Of a stretch of DNA of 64,000 nucleotides, positions 35,278-44,581 are shown one piece after another. The notes beneath the pieces are model-generated. The model was given only the letters and a program-made list of their open reading frames with translations. It was not told the origin of the DNA and ran no database searches. Within the stretch, counting starts at the first letter, position 1; each line of letters starts with the position of its first letter. The DNA is taken from contig NZ_CP095461.1 of NCBI RefSeq assembly GCF_023022985.1, forward strand, positions 2,666,001-2,730,000. The letters run 5' to 3'. Origin of the DNA: Arthrobacter gengyunqii. Lineage in GTDB: Bacteria; Actinomycetota; Actinomycetes; Actinomycetales; Micrococcaceae. The translations under genes were made by a program, and so were the position numbers.

Positions 35278-38200
35278 GTGCCAGACCAATCCAACCACCG
35301 GCTGCCGGAAGAATTCGGCGGCAACGAGTGGCTTGTCGATGAACTCTACGAGCAGTACCTCAAGGACAAAAACTCGGTTGACAAGAAGTGGTGGAGCATT
35401 TTCGACTCCTTCAAGAACGAGGAGGCCCAGGCCTCCGGTTCGAGCACTTCCAACGGAAACGGATCGGCAGCCCCCAGCGAACTTGGCGCCAATCCCACAA
35501 CGCGCCAGCTTCCGGTAGTGCAGGCCGAATCCGCCAAGCCGAAGGCTTCCGGCGAGTCCCCCGCCTCCACCCAGCAGTCCGGCAAGCCTCCGGTTGCCAA
35601 GGAATCCGCAGCATCCAACTCTGCTGCCAAGGATTCCAAGCCGGCCTCCGGCAAGGGCGAAGCAGCCGAGAACAAGGCAGCTGACAGCAAAACCCCGCCG
35701 ATTCCGGCGCAGCTGCCCAAGAAGCAGCCCACCAGTGCTCCCTCTGAAGAGGACAAGGTCAACGTCCTGCGCGGCCCGGCCAAGGCCATCGCCACCAACA
35801 TGGACCTGAGCCTGAGCGTCCCCACGGCAACCACTGTGCGTGCCGTGCCTGCAAAGCTGCTGATCGACAACCGCATCGTCATCAACAGCCACCTGGAACG
35901 CGCCCGGGGCGGCAAGATCTCCTTCACCCACCTGCTCGGCTACGCCATCATCCGCGCCGCCGCGCAGTTCCCGTCGCAGAACGTGTACTACGACGTCGTC
36001 GACGGCAAGCCTGTAGCGGTGCAGCCGGCCCACGTGAACTTCGGACTGGCCATCGACATGCCCAAGCCGGACGGCACCCGCCTGCTCGTGGTCCCGAACA
36101 TCAAGAAGGCTGAAACACTGAACTTCTCGGAGTTCTGGCACGCCTACGAAGACCTCGTGAAGAAGGCCCGCGACGGCAAGCTCACGGCGGACGACTACAA
36201 GGGAACCACCATTTCCCTGACCAACCCGGGCGGCATTGGAACGGTCCATTCCGTCCCCCGCCTGTCCAAGGGCCAGGCCTGCATCATTGGCGCCGGCGCC
36301 CTCGACTACCCGGCCGAGTTCCAGGGATCCAACGAGAAGATTCTCGCCCGCAACGCCATCTCCAAGATCATCACCCTGACCTCCACCTATGACCACCGTG
36401 TCATTCAGGGTGCCGGCAGCGGCGAGTTCCTGCGCATCATCCATCAGCTGCTGCTCGGCGAGCAGGGCTTCTACGACGAGATCTTCGAGTCCCTCCGGAT
36501 TCCGTACGAGCCCGTCCGCTGGAGCCCCGACATCCAGGTCAACCCGGACGAGCAGGTCAACAAGGTTGCGCGCATCCAGCAGCTGATCCACGCATACCGT
36601 GTCCGCGGCCACCTGATGGCGGACACCAACCCGCTGGAATACGTCCAGCGCCGCCACGCGGACCTGGACATCCTGAACCACGGGCTGACGCTCTGGGACC
36701 TGGACCGGGAATGGCCCACCGGCGGTTTCGGCGGCAAGCCCATGCTCAAGCTCCGCAAGATCCTCGGTGTGCTCCGCGATGCCTACTGCCGCACCGCCGG
36801 CATCGAGTACATGCACATCCAGGATCCGGCCGAGCGCGAATGGTTCCAGGAACGCCTGGAAACCAAGTACAGCAAGCCGACCCGCGAAGAACAGCTGCGC
36901 ATCCTGAGCAAGCTCAACGCGGCTGAAGCCTTCGAGACGTTCCTGCAGACGAAGTTCGTCGGCCAGAAGCGCTTCTCCCTGGAAGGCGGCGAATCCCTGA
37001 TTCCGCTGCTGGACGCCGTGATTTCCGGTGCCGCCGACGACGGCATGGCTGAAGTCGGCATCGGCATGGCCCACCGCGGCCGCCTGAACGTACTGACCAA
37101 CATCGCCGGCAAGACCTATGCCCAGGTCTTCCGCGAATTCGAAGGCACCCAGGACCCGCGCAGCGTCCAGGGCTCCGGTGACGTGAAGTACCACCTCGGC
37201 ACCGAAGGCACCTTCACCTCGGACAACGGCAACCAGACCAAGGTGTACCTGGCGGCCAACCCGTCCCACCTCGAAGCCGGGGACTCCGTCCTTGAAGGCA
37301 TCGTGCGTGCCAAGCAGGACCGCCTGGACCAGGGCGACGAATTCCCTGTCCTGCCGATCCTCATCCACGGCGACGCCGCCTTCGCAGGCCAGGGCGTGGT
37401 TGCGGAAACCCTGAACCTGTCGCAGCTGCGCGGGTACCGGACCGGCGGAACCATCCACGTTGTGGTCAACAACCAGGTTGGCTTCACCACCTCACCCACA
37501 TCATCGCGCTCCTCGGTGTACTCCACCGACGTTGCCAAGATGGTGCAGGCTCCGATCTTCCACGTGAACGGCGATGACCCGGAGCAGGTTGTGCGCATTG
37601 CACAGCTGGCCTACGACTACCGCCAGCGTTTCCACAAGGATGTCGTTATTGACATGGTCTGCTACCGCCGCCGCGGACACAACGAAGGCGACGACCCTTC
37701 GATGACGCAGCCGATGATGTACAGCCTGATCGAGGCCAAGCGCTCCGTGCGGAAGCTGTACACCGAGTCCCTCATCGGACGCGGCGACATCAGCCAGGAT
37801 GAAGCCGAACAGGCGCTGCGCGATTATCAGGGCCGCCTGGAACGGGTGTTTGCCGAAACGCACGCCGCCCAGACCTCTCCCCTGCCGGTCATCTCCAAGG
37901 ACACCGAAGCGGTCTCGGACCTGGAGCGCCCCGCGGCCCAGCAGGAGGGAACCACCATCGTTTCCCCTGCCTCCACGGCTATCTCCTCCGAAGTCCTTGC
38001 ACACATCGGCAAGGCCCACGTGGCAGTGCCCGAAGGCTTCACGGTCCACCCGAAGCTCAAGGCCCTGCTGGAAAAGCGTGAGCAGATGTCCCGCGAAGGC
38101 GGCATCGACTGGGGCTTTGCGGAAATCGCAGCGTTTGGCTCACTGGTCATGGAAGGCGTCCCCGTACGTCTCGCCGGCCAGGACTCACGCCGCGGCACCT

Positions 38201-39126
38201 TCACCCAGCGCCACGCGGTCTTCCACGATCGCGCCACCGGCGCCGAGTGGATGCCGCTGGCCGAGCTGGATCCGAACCAGGCGAAGCTGTGGATCTACGA
38301 TTCGCTGCTGTCCGAATTCGCTGCCATGGGCTTTGAATACGGCTACTCGGTTGAACGTCCGGATGCACTCGTGCTCTGGGAAGCCCAGTTCGGCGACTTC
38401 GTCAACGGCGCACAGACCATCATCGATGAGTTCATCTCCTCAGCCGAGCAGAAGTGGGGCCAGCGTTCCTCGCTGGTGCTGATGCTTCCGCACGGATACG
38501 AGGGCCAGGGCCCGGATCACTCCTCCGCCCGGATTGAGCGCTTCCTGCAGATGTGTGCCGAAGACAACATGATTGTGGCAAACCCCACCACGGGTGCTTC
38601 CCACTTCCATCTGCTGCGCCGCCAGGCCTACAGCCGGCCGCGGAAGCCGCTGATCATCTTCACTCCGAAGCAGCTGCTGCGCCTGAAAGCGGCAGCAACC
38701 TCGGTGGAAGACTTCACGCAGGGTTCGTTCCAGCCGGTCATCCCGGAGCACGCAGACCTGGATTCAAACGCCGTCGACCGGGTGCTGCTGGTCTCCGGCC
38801 GCCTGTACTACGATCTGCTGGCCAACCGGCAAAAGACGGGTGACGAGAAGACCGCCATTGTCCGTGTCGAGCAGCTTTACCCGCTGCCCGTTGCGGAGAT
38901 CCAGGCGGCCGTCGCCAAGTACCCGAACGCCGACGTCGTCTGGGCGCAGGATGAGCCCGCCAACCAGGGTCCGTGGCCGTTCATCGGCCTGAACCTGCCG
39001 ACACAGCTGGACCGCCCGCTGCGCCTGGTATCACGTCCGGCGTCCGCGTCCACCGCCACCGGTTCAGCGAAGCGGCACGCCGTGGAGCAGGACATTCTCG
39101 TCAAGAAGGCCTTCGAGCGTCAGTAG
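35278..39126 (+). CDS. kgd: Multifunctional 2-oxoglutarate decarboxylase/dehydrogenase E1-E2 fusion
   Basis: A 1282-aa TCA-cycle protein of the actinobacterial KGD/OdhA type. An E1o N-terminal segment ([19 protein letters not shown]) is followed by an Ala/Lys/Pro/Ser-rich linker of about 130 residues. An E2 succinyltransferase domain ([10 protein letters not shown], catalytic DHR) comes next, then the ThDP-dependent E1 part ([16 protein letters not shown] and NNQVGFTT). GTG 35278 gives the family N-terminus; the frame is open to 35161 but that part is foreign to the family. A five-codon ATG frame (35258-35275) ends 2 nt before the start. A strong terminator follows. Confidence 0.93.
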   Translation: MPDQSNHRLPEEFGGNEWLVDELYEQYLKDKNSVDKKWWSIFDSFKNEEAQASGSSTSNGNGSAAPSELGANPTTRQLPVVQAESAKPKASGESPASTQQSGKPPVAKESAASNSAAKDSKPASGKGEAAENKAADSKTPPIPAQLPKKQPTSAPSEEDKVNVLRGPAKAIATNMDLSLSVPTATTVRAVPAKLLIDNRIVINSHLERARGGKISFTHLLGYAIIRAAAQFPSQNVYYDVVDGKPVAVQPAHVNFGLAIDMPKPDGTRLLVVPNIKKAETLNFSEFWHAYEDLVKKARDGKLTADDYKGTTISLTNPGGIGTVHSVPRLSKGQACIIGAGALDYPAEFQGSNEKILARNAISKIITLTSTYDHRVIQGAGSGEFLRIIHQLLLGEQGFYDEIFESLRIPYEPVRWSPDIQVNPDEQVNKVARIQQLIHAYRVRGHLMADTNPLEYVQRRHADLDILNHGLTLWDLDREWPTGGFGGKPMLKLRKILGVLRDAYCRTAGIEYMHIQDPAEREWFQERLETKYSKPTREEQLRILSKLNAAEAFETFLQTKFVGQKRFSLEGGESLIPLLDAVISGAADDGMAEVGIGMAHRGRLNVLTNIAGKTYAQVFREFEGTQDPRSVQGSGDVKYHLGTEGTFTSDNGNQTKVYLAANPSHLEAGDSVLEGIVRAKQDRLDQGDEFPVLPILIHGDAAFAGQGVVAETLNLSQLRGYRTGGTIHVVVNNQVGFTTSPTSSRSSVYSTDVAKMVQAPIFHVNGDDPEQVVRIAQLAYDYRQRFHKDVVIDMVCYRRRGHNEGDDPSMTQPMMYSLIEAKRSVRKLYTESLIGRGDISQDEAEQALRDYQGRLERVFAETHAAQTSPLPVISKDTEAVSDLERPAAQQEGTTIVSPASTAISSEVLAHIGKAHVAVPEGFTVHPKLKALLEKREQMSREGGIDWGFAEIAAFGSLVMEGVPVRLAGQDSRRGTFTQRHAVFHDRATGAEWMPLAELDPNQAKLWIYDSLLSEFAAMGFEYGYSVERPDALVLWEAQFGDFVNGAQTIIDEFISSAEQKWGQRSSLVLMLPHGYEGQGPDHSSARIERFLQMCAEDNMIVANPTTGASHFHLLRRQAYSRPRKPLIIFTPKQLLRLKAAATSVEDFTQGSFQPVIPEHADLDSNAVDRVLLVSGRLYYDLLANRQKTGDEKTAIVRVEQLYPLPVAEIQAAVAKYPNADVVWAQDEPANQGPWPFIGLNLPTQLDRPLRLVSRPASASTATGSAKRHAVEQDILVKKAFERQ

Positions 39127-39134
39127 GCTAAGTT

Positions 39135-39170
39135 GGGGTGGGGCGCCGCTGGCGCCCCACCCCGTTTTTT
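39135..39170 (+). terminator. Rho-independent terminator of kgd
   Basis: A perfect 13-bp GC-rich stem (GGGGTGGGGCGCC with its complement), a 3-nt loop and TTTTTT, 8 nt after the kgd stop. Confidence 0.93.
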
Positions 39171-39190
39171 GTGACCGGAGAAGGTGACTA

Positions 39191-39790
39191 GTGGAACAAC
39201 GCAAAATCAGGCTTGCAGCCGTCGGCGACGAGCTGCTGGCCGGGCACGGCGACCCTCGCGCCCTGGGGTGGCTGGGCCGCGTATTGGCCCGCACCACCCC
39301 CGAAAACGTGAACGTTCAGGCATACACCCTGGCCGCGCCGCAGGAGGGAACCGAATCCCTGGCGAACCGCTGGCTGCAGGAAGCCGGCCGCCGGTTCGAC
39401 GACCACTGCGAGAACCGGCTGGTGATCGGGCTTTCCGACCGGGACCTTGATCTCAACCTGTCGACGGCGAGAAGCCGCCTCAACCTCGCAAACATCCTCG
39501 ACGGTGCGGCACAGATGAGCATCAAAGTCTTCGTCGTGGGACCGCCGCCGGGACTCGATGCCGAGCGGAACCGCCGCCTTTCGGATTTGTCAGCCGCCTT
39601 TGGCGATGTGACCACGCGGCGCAAGCATGTGTACGTGGACACCCTGACCCCCCTGCTTAACCACGAACAGTGGCGCACGGATCTGGCGTCGAACGGCGGC
39701 ACCCCGGGACAGGCGGGTTACGGACTGATGGCTTGGCTGGTCCTTCACCGCGGCTGGTACCGCTGGCTGGATCTTCCGGATATGAACTGA
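39191..39790 (+). CDS. SGNH/GDSL-hydrolase-like protein with altered catalytic block
   Basis: A 199-aa protein whose layout follows SGNH hydrolases. Block I is AAVGDELLAGHGDPRALGW, where the nucleophile Ser of GDSL is replaced by Glu. NRLVIGLSDRDLDLNLS stands at block III, and SNGGTPGQAGYGLMAWLVL replaces the usual DGxHP block V. Missing Ser and His argue against ordinary esterase action. GTG 39191 has GGAGAAGG upstream. It lies directly after the kgd terminator and ends before its own hairpin, so it is probably expressed alone. No signal peptide; function unknown. Confidence 0.7.
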   Translation: MEQRKIRLAAVGDELLAGHGDPRALGWLGRVLARTTPENVNVQAYTLAAPQEGTESLANRWLQEAGRRFDDHCENRLVIGLSDRDLDLNLSTARSRLNLANILDGAAQMSIKVFVVGPPPGLDAERNRRLSDLSAAFGDVTTRRKHVYVDTLTPLLNHEQWRTDLASNGGTPGQAGYGLMAWLVLHRGWYRWLDLPDMN

Positions 39791-39808
39791 ATACTCGAGA
39801 AAACATCA

Positions 39809-39841
39809 GGAGGGCCTCCGGCGACACGCCGGGGCCCTCTT
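39809..39841 (+). terminator. Hairpin terminator after SGNH-like gene
   Basis: AGGGCCTCCGGC and GCCGGGGCCCT pair around GACAC with one bulge, 19 nt after the stop, followed by TCTTCAC. Confidence 0.65.
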
Positions 39842-40129
39842 CACGTTAAGACGCATTCTTTCGAGTAGTTTCCCACCTGCCCGGGCCAACGGTTTCGGGA
39901 AGTTCCCTGCTGCCCCGCGGTATTTCGGCTGTCGGATGCCCGGGAAGCACCTTCCTGCACAGGCCCTGGCATCCGCTCCGGAGGTAACAATCGGTTAACG
40001 TCCGTTCACAGTTAGCACAGTCGAAACATTTAGTGGCTAGTCTTTCGGAACATGTGGCGGTCATCACGATCGCTTGGGGGAGCCGCCAGTGGTGGTTCCT
40101 GACGACTTCATCACAAGTTAGGACTACGA
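39842..40129 (+). promoter_or_regulatory. Leader/promoter region of the peptide importer
   Basis: 288 bases without a gene. The best promoter guess is TTCACA (40005-40010), an 18-nt spacer and TTTAGT (40029-40034). This would give a leader of about 90 nt before the binding-protein gene. No clear regulatory palindrome was seen. Confidence 0.35.
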
Positions 40130-41884
40130 ATGCGTACAAAGCGCACGGCAACTCTTGCCGCACTTTCCGTGGGAGCCCTTTTCCTGGGCGCCTGCGGCTC
40201 AGCCGGAGGCGGAGAAACCGCTGAAAGCGACACCACTGAGGACGCCAACCTCGCGTCGACCATCTCAGTCGCCATCAGCCAGGCCCCCGACTTCTACAAC
40301 GGTGGAACGTCCAAGTCCAACAGCGTGTACAACACGTACGTGGACAACTTGGTCCACAGCAACTTCTCGGAGTACAGCCCCGAGGGCGTCATCCGCAACG
40401 AAGAGTTCGGCACCTTCGAAAAGACCAGTGACGATCCCCTGACCGTTGAGTACAAGATCAACGAGGATGCCCAGTGGTCCGACGGAACACCCATCGACTT
40501 CGATGACGTGCTGATGAACTGGGCCGCCTTCTCCGGCAAAGTGGTCGAAGGAGATGCCGAGATCTTCCAGCCCTCCTCCAACAACGGTTACGAGTACCTG
40601 GCAATGCCCGAAGGCGAAGCCGGCGACAAGGAATTCACCTACGTTTTCGAGCAGCCGTACGCTGACTGGGAAAACCTCATGATCGGCTCCCTCATGCCGG
40701 CCCACGTTGCGGCGGAGCAGGGCGGACTGAGCACCGACAACAACGGCGAAGCACTTGTTGCGGCCATCCAGGACAACGACCTGGCGTCGCTGAAGCCCGT
40801 TGCCGAGTTCTGGAACACCGGCTGGGGCTATGCCGAAGGCCTCCCCTCGCTGCCGGACACCGCACTCATCCCCTCCTCCGGCCCGTACAAGCTGGACAAT
40901 GCAGCCGGTGGAAACCTGACGCTGACGAAGAACGAGAACTACTGGGGCGAAGAGCGCACAGGCGCCACCGAGAGCATCGTCTTCAAGACCATCGCAGACA
41001 CCGAAGCCGTGCAGGCACTGCAGAACGGCGATGTGGACATCATTGAGCCGTCCGGCCCCACCGGTGACACCAAGGACCAGATCGAAGCCATCGGCGACTC
41101 CGTCACGATGCTCACCGGTACCGGCATGACCTTCTCGCACATTGACCTGGACCAGTCCGAGAACGGCGTATTCAAGGACATCAAGGTTCGCCAGGCATTC
41201 TCCAAGTGCGTTCCGCGCCAGGACATCGTTGACAAGTTCGTCAAGCCGGTTGACCCCGAAGCCACCGTGGTCAACCTGCGCGAATACCAGCCCTCGCAGC
41301 CCGAGTATGACGAGATCCTCGAGGGTGCACCCTCTGCCAGCGACTACGACGAAGTTGATCTCGAAGGCGCCAAGTCCCTCATGGCCGAGGCCGGAAAGAC
41401 CGAGCCCGTTGACGTCCGCGTACTGTTCTCCTCAGCCAGCCAGGTCCGCGCAGACATGACCGCGCTGATCAAGGATTCCTGCGACCAGGCCGGCTTCAAC
41501 ATCATTGCCACCCCGGATGCCGAGTGGACCAAGAAGCTCGATGAGCTTGGCTCCTGGGACGCTGCACTGTTCGGCTGGGCCGGTTCCGGCCTCGTAGCCA
41601 GCGGACAGTCGATCTACGACTCCGAGGGTGTGCAGAACTACGGCAAGTTCGAGAGCGAAAAGGTCGACGAGCTGTGGGACGAAATTGCCCAGACCACAGA
41701 CGCCGACAAGGTGAAGGAACTGAAGATCCAGCTCGAAGAGGAACTCTCCAAGGACGTCTACAACGTCCTCCTCTTCGCCAACGCTGACATCGTTGCCCAC
41801 AACTCCGGCATGGAGGAAGTGGTTTACAACCCCACCCAGAGCGGCGTCACCTGGAACGCCTACAAGTGGACCAAGCAGGCCTAA
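40130..41884 (+). CDS. Peptide/nickel-type ABC transporter substrate-binding lipoprotein
   Basis: A 584-aa solute-binding protein family 5 (DppA/OppA) lipoprotein. The signal peptide ends in the lipobox LGAC (Cys near residue 22). Family marks are EYKINEDAQWSDGTPIDFDDVLMNW (the SBP-5 signature), SSGPYKL and the VRQAFSKCVPRQDIVDKF region. It is the first gene of a binding protein-permease-permease-ATPase operon. A strong hairpin separates it from the permease genes, probably allowing extra copies of binding protein. Ligand preference, di- or oligopeptide, cannot be read from sequence. Confidence 0.92.
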   Translation: MRTKRTATLAALSVGALFLGACGSAGGGETAESDTTEDANLASTISVAISQAPDFYNGGTSKSNSVYNTYVDNLVHSNFSEYSPEGVIRNEEFGTFEKTSDDPLTVEYKINEDAQWSDGTPIDFDDVLMNWAAFSGKVVEGDAEIFQPSSNNGYEYLAMPEGEAGDKEFTYVFEQPYADWENLMIGSLMPAHVAAEQGGLSTDNNGEALVAAIQDNDLASLKPVAEFWNTGWGYAEGLPSLPDTALIPSSGPYKLDNAAGGNLTLTKNENYWGEERTGATESIVFKTIADTEAVQALQNGDVDIIEPSGPTGDTKDQIEAIGDSVTMLTGTGMTFSHIDLDQSENGVFKDIKVRQAFSKCVPRQDIVDKFVKPVDPEATVVNLREYQPSQPEYDEILEGAPSASDYDEVDLEGAKSLMAEAGKTEPVDVRVLFSSASQVRADMTALIKDSCDQAGFNIIATPDAEWTKKLDELGSWDAALFGWAGSGLVASGQSIYDSEGVQNYGKFESEKVDELWDEIAQTTDADKVKELKIQLEEELSKDVYNVLLFANADIVAHNSGMEEVVYNPTQSGVTWNAYKWTKQA

Positions 41885-41915
41885 CCAAGGCATCACGCCA
41901 TAACGGTTAGAAAGC

Positions 41916-41946
41916 GGGATGGGCAGACCCACGGTCTGCCCATCCC
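41916..41946 (+). terminator. Intra-operon hairpin after the binding-protein gene
   Basis: A perfect 14-bp stem (GGGATGGGCAGACC and complement) with a 3-nt loop, then AAACTTTTG. The partial terminator or 3'-end stabiliser lies 31 nt after the binding-protein stop and 54 nt before the permease start. Confidence 0.75.
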
Positions 41947-41999
41947 AAACTTTTGCCCCGCTAGCGGCTTTACGTACCACCCCCCAATAGGAGCCTTCG

Positions 42000-43532
42000 G
42001 TGTTCTACTTCATCCTCAAAAGAGCGGTGACCTCGTTCTTTATTCTCTTGGCCGCCACGGTGCTGATGTTCATCCTTGCCGTCAACTCGGGCGATCCCCT
42101 TGCTGACCTCATCGAACTCCAAAGCGCCGAACGTGAGTCGCGCATCGCGCAGCGGACAGCAGCACTTCATCTCGACCAACCCGTCGCCGTCCGTTACCTC
42201 CTCTGGCTGCAGGAAGTGGGCCGCTGCATGATCCCCGGGGGTGCCGAATGTACACTCGGGCTCAACCGTGCCGGCAGTCCGGTAATCGATCAGCTGCAGA
42301 CAGCCATCGGGTCCACCTTCCGCCTCGTCGTCGTCGCTACCCTGATTGCCCTCGTCCTCGGTGTCGCCGTGGGGCTCGTCACGGCCCTGCGCCAGTACAG
42401 TGTTTTTGACTACTCCATCACCTTTGTTGCCTTCCTGCTCTTCTCCATGCCGCTGTTCTGGCTCTCCACGCTGCTCAAGCAGTACCTGGCGATTGATCTG
42501 AACACCTGGCTGGCCGATCCACAAATGTCTTATCTGGGCATAGCCGCCGTAGGCCTGGTGGTTGGCGTCGTCGCGGCTGTGGTGCTCGGCGGCGACAGGA
42601 AGCGTCACCTGCGTGTCTTCGCCATCGCCGCCGTTGCCACCTCGGTCCTGTTCTACCTGTTGTTGGTCTCCAACTGGTTCAAGACCCCGGGTCTTGGCCC
42701 CATCGGCCTCCTGATCACGGCTTTTGGCCTGGCCCTGGGCATTACCGCCATGCTTGCCGGGTTCCGCCGGCGCCGGATTGTCAACGCTGCCCTCGCCACG
42801 GCGGCAGTTGGCTACGTCGGCTACCTGGTGACCCAGCCGCTCATGCAGGATCCCAATTGGGGCATCATTGCCGGCCTCGCTGTCCTCACGCTGCTGGTAT
42901 CGCTCGCCATCGGTCATTTTGTCGGCGGCCCCTATGCCAAGCAGACCCGCAACCTGACCGCAGTCATCGGGCTGTCCATTGGGTTCTTTGTGTTCATTGA
43001 TGCACTGCTAAGTGCCTACCCGTCGCTCGCCCGTAAAAACGGCGGCCGACCCATTCCCACCACGGGGTCCTCGACTCCTAACCTGCAGGGCACTTTCTGG
43101 GAGATCAACCTGGACTACGCCCTCTATCTGGTTCTTCCCACCATCGCGATCATGCTGATTTCCTTTGCCACATACACCCGTTACACCCGGGCCAGCATGC
43201 TTGAGGTGATGAACCAGGACTATGTCCGCACCGCCAGGGCCAAGGGCTTGAGCGAGCGGTCGGTGGTCGTCAAGCACGCTTTCCGCAACGCCATGATCCC
43301 CATTACCACCCTGATGGCGTTCGACTTCGCCGGAGTCTTGGGCGGTGCCGTCATCACCGAGGCCGTTTTCGGCTGGAGTGGTATGGGAAAGATGTTTACG
43401 GACGGCCTGACCAATGTGGATCCCAACGTCATCATGGCCTTCTTCCTGGTGACCGGCGTGGCTGCGGTGACCTTCAACATGCTGGCCGACATCGCGTACG
43501 CGTTCCTCGACCCGCGCATTAGCCTGAATTGA
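42000..43532 (+). CDS. DppB-type ABC permease with extra membrane region
   Basis: A 510-aa peptide-importer permease; typical DppB/OppB are 305-340 aa. The N-terminal DppB part (FILKRAVTSFFILLAATVLMFIL; LHLDQPVAVRYLLWL) and the C-terminal part with the EAA loop (YVRTARAKGLSERSVVVKHAFRNAM) are standard. Between about residues 170 and 365 lies an inserted region with five or six hydrophobic segments and basic turns (GGDRKRHLR, GFRRRRIVN). GTG 42000 with AGGAG upstream is the start. The insert keeps frame and composition, so it looks like a real protein part. Its role is unknown. Confidence 0.88.
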   Translation: MFYFILKRAVTSFFILLAATVLMFILAVNSGDPLADLIELQSAERESRIAQRTAALHLDQPVAVRYLLWLQEVGRCMIPGGAECTLGLNRAGSPVIDQLQTAIGSTFRLVVVATLIALVLGVAVGLVTALRQYSVFDYSITFVAFLLFSMPLFWLSTLLKQYLAIDLNTWLADPQMSYLGIAAVGLVVGVVAAVVLGGDRKRHLRVFAIAAVATSVLFYLLLVSNWFKTPGLGPIGLLITAFGLALGITAMLAGFRRRRIVNAALATAAVGYVGYLVTQPLMQDPNWGIIAGLAVLTLLVSLAIGHFVGGPYAKQTRNLTAVIGLSIGFFVFIDALLSAYPSLARKNGGRPIPTTGSSTPNLQGTFWEINLDYALYLVLPTIAIMLISFATYTRYTRASMLEVMNQDYVRTARAKGLSERSVVVKHAFRNAMIPITTLMAFDFAGVLGGAVITEAVFGWSGMGKMFTDGLTNVDPNVIMAFFLVTGVAAVTFNMLADIAYAFLDPRISLN

Positions 43533-43543
43533 TAGGCGGAGAC

Positions 43544-44581
43544 ATGACTGAAAAAATACCGTCCGGAACCCCGGGCAGCAGCCCGGAACTGACAAGCATG
43601 ACTCTGGAAAGCCAGAGAACGGACATCGCTGATGCCCCCGCAACCCGGGCCGTCACTGCCGATCCGAAGATCACCGCCGCAAAGAGCCAGGGCCAGCTGG
43701 TCCGGGAACGGTTCTTCCGCCATAAGGGCGCCCTCGGCGGCCTGACCGGACTGGTGTTCATCCTGCTTCTCTCCTTCACCTCCATCGGGATCTCCGTGGG
43801 TCCGCTGCACATCCCCGGCTGGTGGCCGCACAGCTTCTCCTCGGTCATGGAGCTGGAGGACGGCGGTTCTCCCACCCTCTCCTGGACCGGCCTGGGGAAT
43901 CATCCCTTCGGCCAGGACACTTTGGGCCGCGACTACTTTGCCATGACCATGCGCGGCGCCCAGATCTCCCTGATCATCGCCTTCGTCGTGGGCATTGTGG
44001 GAACGGTGGTGGGAACCGTCATTGGAGCACTCGCCGGATACTTCCGGGGAATGATTGAGGCCGTCCTGATGCGTTTCACCGACGTCATCATCACAATCCC
44101 CCTGCTGGTGGTGGCCGCAGTCCTGGCCAGCGTTGTCTCGCAGTACGGCATCGTGGTCTTTGCCATCTTCCTGGGCCTGCTGACCTGGACAAACCTGGCA
44201 CGCATCGTCCGCGGCGAGTTCCTCTCCCTGCGGGAAAAGGAATTCGTCGAGGCGGCAAAATCCGTCGGCGCCAGCTCGAGCCGCATTATCTTCAAGCACA
44301 TCCTGCCCAACACCGTTGGGGTCATTATCGTGTCCGCGACTCTGGCCATTTCCAGTGCCATTCTGCTGGAAACCGCACTGAGCTTCCTGGGCCTCGGCGT
44401 TCAGCCGCCGGACACTTCCCTGGGCAAGCTCATTAATGAAAACCGGGCTGCCATGACCACCCGTCCGTGGCTCTTCTTCTGGCCCGGCATCTTTATCGTG
44501 GCCATTGCCCTCACCGTGAACTTCATCGGCGACGGCCTCCGGGATGCCTTTGATCCCCGACAGACAAGGAACAAGCAATGA
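43544..44581 (+). CDS. DppC-type ABC permease
   Basis: A 345-aa partner permease. The N-terminal cytoplasmic extension (about 60 residues) precedes the OppC-type first span (FFRHKGALGGLTGLVFILLL). FGQDTLGRDYFAMTMRGAQISL and the EAA loop FVEAAKSVGASSSRIIFKHILPN are diagnostic. The ATG at 43544 is preferred because AGGCGGAG lies directly before it; a TTG at 43529 would overlap the dppB stop. It overlaps the ATPase gene by 4 nt. Confidence 0.92.
   Translation: MTEKIPSGTPGSSPELTSMTLESQRTDIADAPATRAVTADPKITAAKSQGQLVRERFFRHKGALGGLTGLVFILLLSFTSIGISVGPLHIPGWWPHSFSSVMELEDGGSPTLSWTGLGNHPFGQDTLGRDYFAMTMRGAQISLIIAFVVGIVGTVVGTVIGALAGYFRGMIEAVLMRFTDVIITIPLLVVAAVLASVVSQYGIVVFAIFLGLLTWTNLARIVRGEFLSLREKEFVEAAKSVGASSSRIIFKHILPNTVGVIIVSATLAISSAILLETALSFLGLGVQPPDTSLGKLINENRAAMTTRPWLFFWPGIFIVAIALTVNFIGDGLRDAFDPRQTRNKQ

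Noticed and set aside
35272..37458. 728-codon minus-strand frame opposite kgd
   Set aside because: It mirrors the kgd coding frame; no start signal, no domain and composition typical of a GC-driven shadow.
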